From contig CANQPR010000045.1 of assembly GCA_947625715.1 (NCBI GenBank), positions 1 through 10,782 on the forward strand: a DNA stretch of 10,782 bases, in the 5' to 3' direction. Position numbers and translations under genes: made by a program. Below the pieces are notes generated by a model. The model was given only the letters and a program-made list of their open reading frames with translations. It made no database searches and was not told the DNA's origin. Below, in pieces: positions 10,773 to 10,782 of the stretch; the first letter of the stretch is position 1; every line of letters begins with the position of its first letter. This DNA comes from an uncultured Bacilli bacterium. GTDB lineage: Bacteria; Bacillota_I; Bacilli_A; RF39; UBA660.

Positions 10773-10782
10773 CTATATTATT

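Overview
The window is AT-rich (roughly a quarter G+C by eye). Its Shine-Dalgarno sequences are purine-rich, its promoters have canonical -35/-10 boxes spaced 16-17 bp, and U-tailed terminators are common. TGG is used for Trp and TGA appears as a stop. This suits a low-GC Bacillota, perhaps a gut Bacilli/Mollicutes-like lineage using genetic code 11. The lineage is inferred from style, not from a marker gene that settles it.

Left part (1-2790), an accessory island. Two paralogous type I toxin-antitoxin-like loci (about 89-315 and 2507-2735) each encode a 25-27 residue hydrophobic peptide on the + strand. Each faces a strong minus-strand promoter (TTGATA-17-TATTAT) whose transcript would run antisense into the toxin mRNA 3' end. 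Their antitoxin halves lie in a 120/134 bp direct repeat that ends inside the 3' terminus of ssrA. Between the copies, all on the minus strand, lie a YefM/YoeB-type type II pair (the toxin C-terminus is in the -1 frame behind an A AAA AAG slippery heptamer), a 127-residue unknown protein, and a 201-residue protein with a transglutaminase-like Cys-His-Asp pattern.

Centre (2782-8905). The tmRNA gene ssrA (minus) is divergent from a + strand surface-protein cluster. The cluster runs: a 628-residue single-pass protein with 12 paired-cysteine repeats, a bacterial-PH-like protein, a membrane-anchored unknown, a triple-LysM protein, and a five-TM protein with an extracellular beta-rich region. Terminators after the first, fourth and fifth genes split it into about three transcription units. 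The set looks like cell-envelope machinery, but no member has an obvious enzymatic domain.

Right part (8950-10782), a gene graveyard followed by tRNA-Cys. On the minus strand are an AlbA_2/Schlafen-like N-terminal fragment, a DinJ/RelB-type antitoxin running into a toxin relic without a start codon (YafQ-like), and the C-terminal relic of a DUF4143 ATPase. About 430 bp more holds only short frame fragments. tRNA-Cys(GCA) follows, with its own promoter and a downstream terminator. The last 300 bp have no gene, but they contain hairpins and a good + strand terminator.

The main points for a second look are the duplicated type I loci attached to ssrA, the possible programmed frameshift in the YoeB-like toxin, and the 12-repeat cysteine surface protein.
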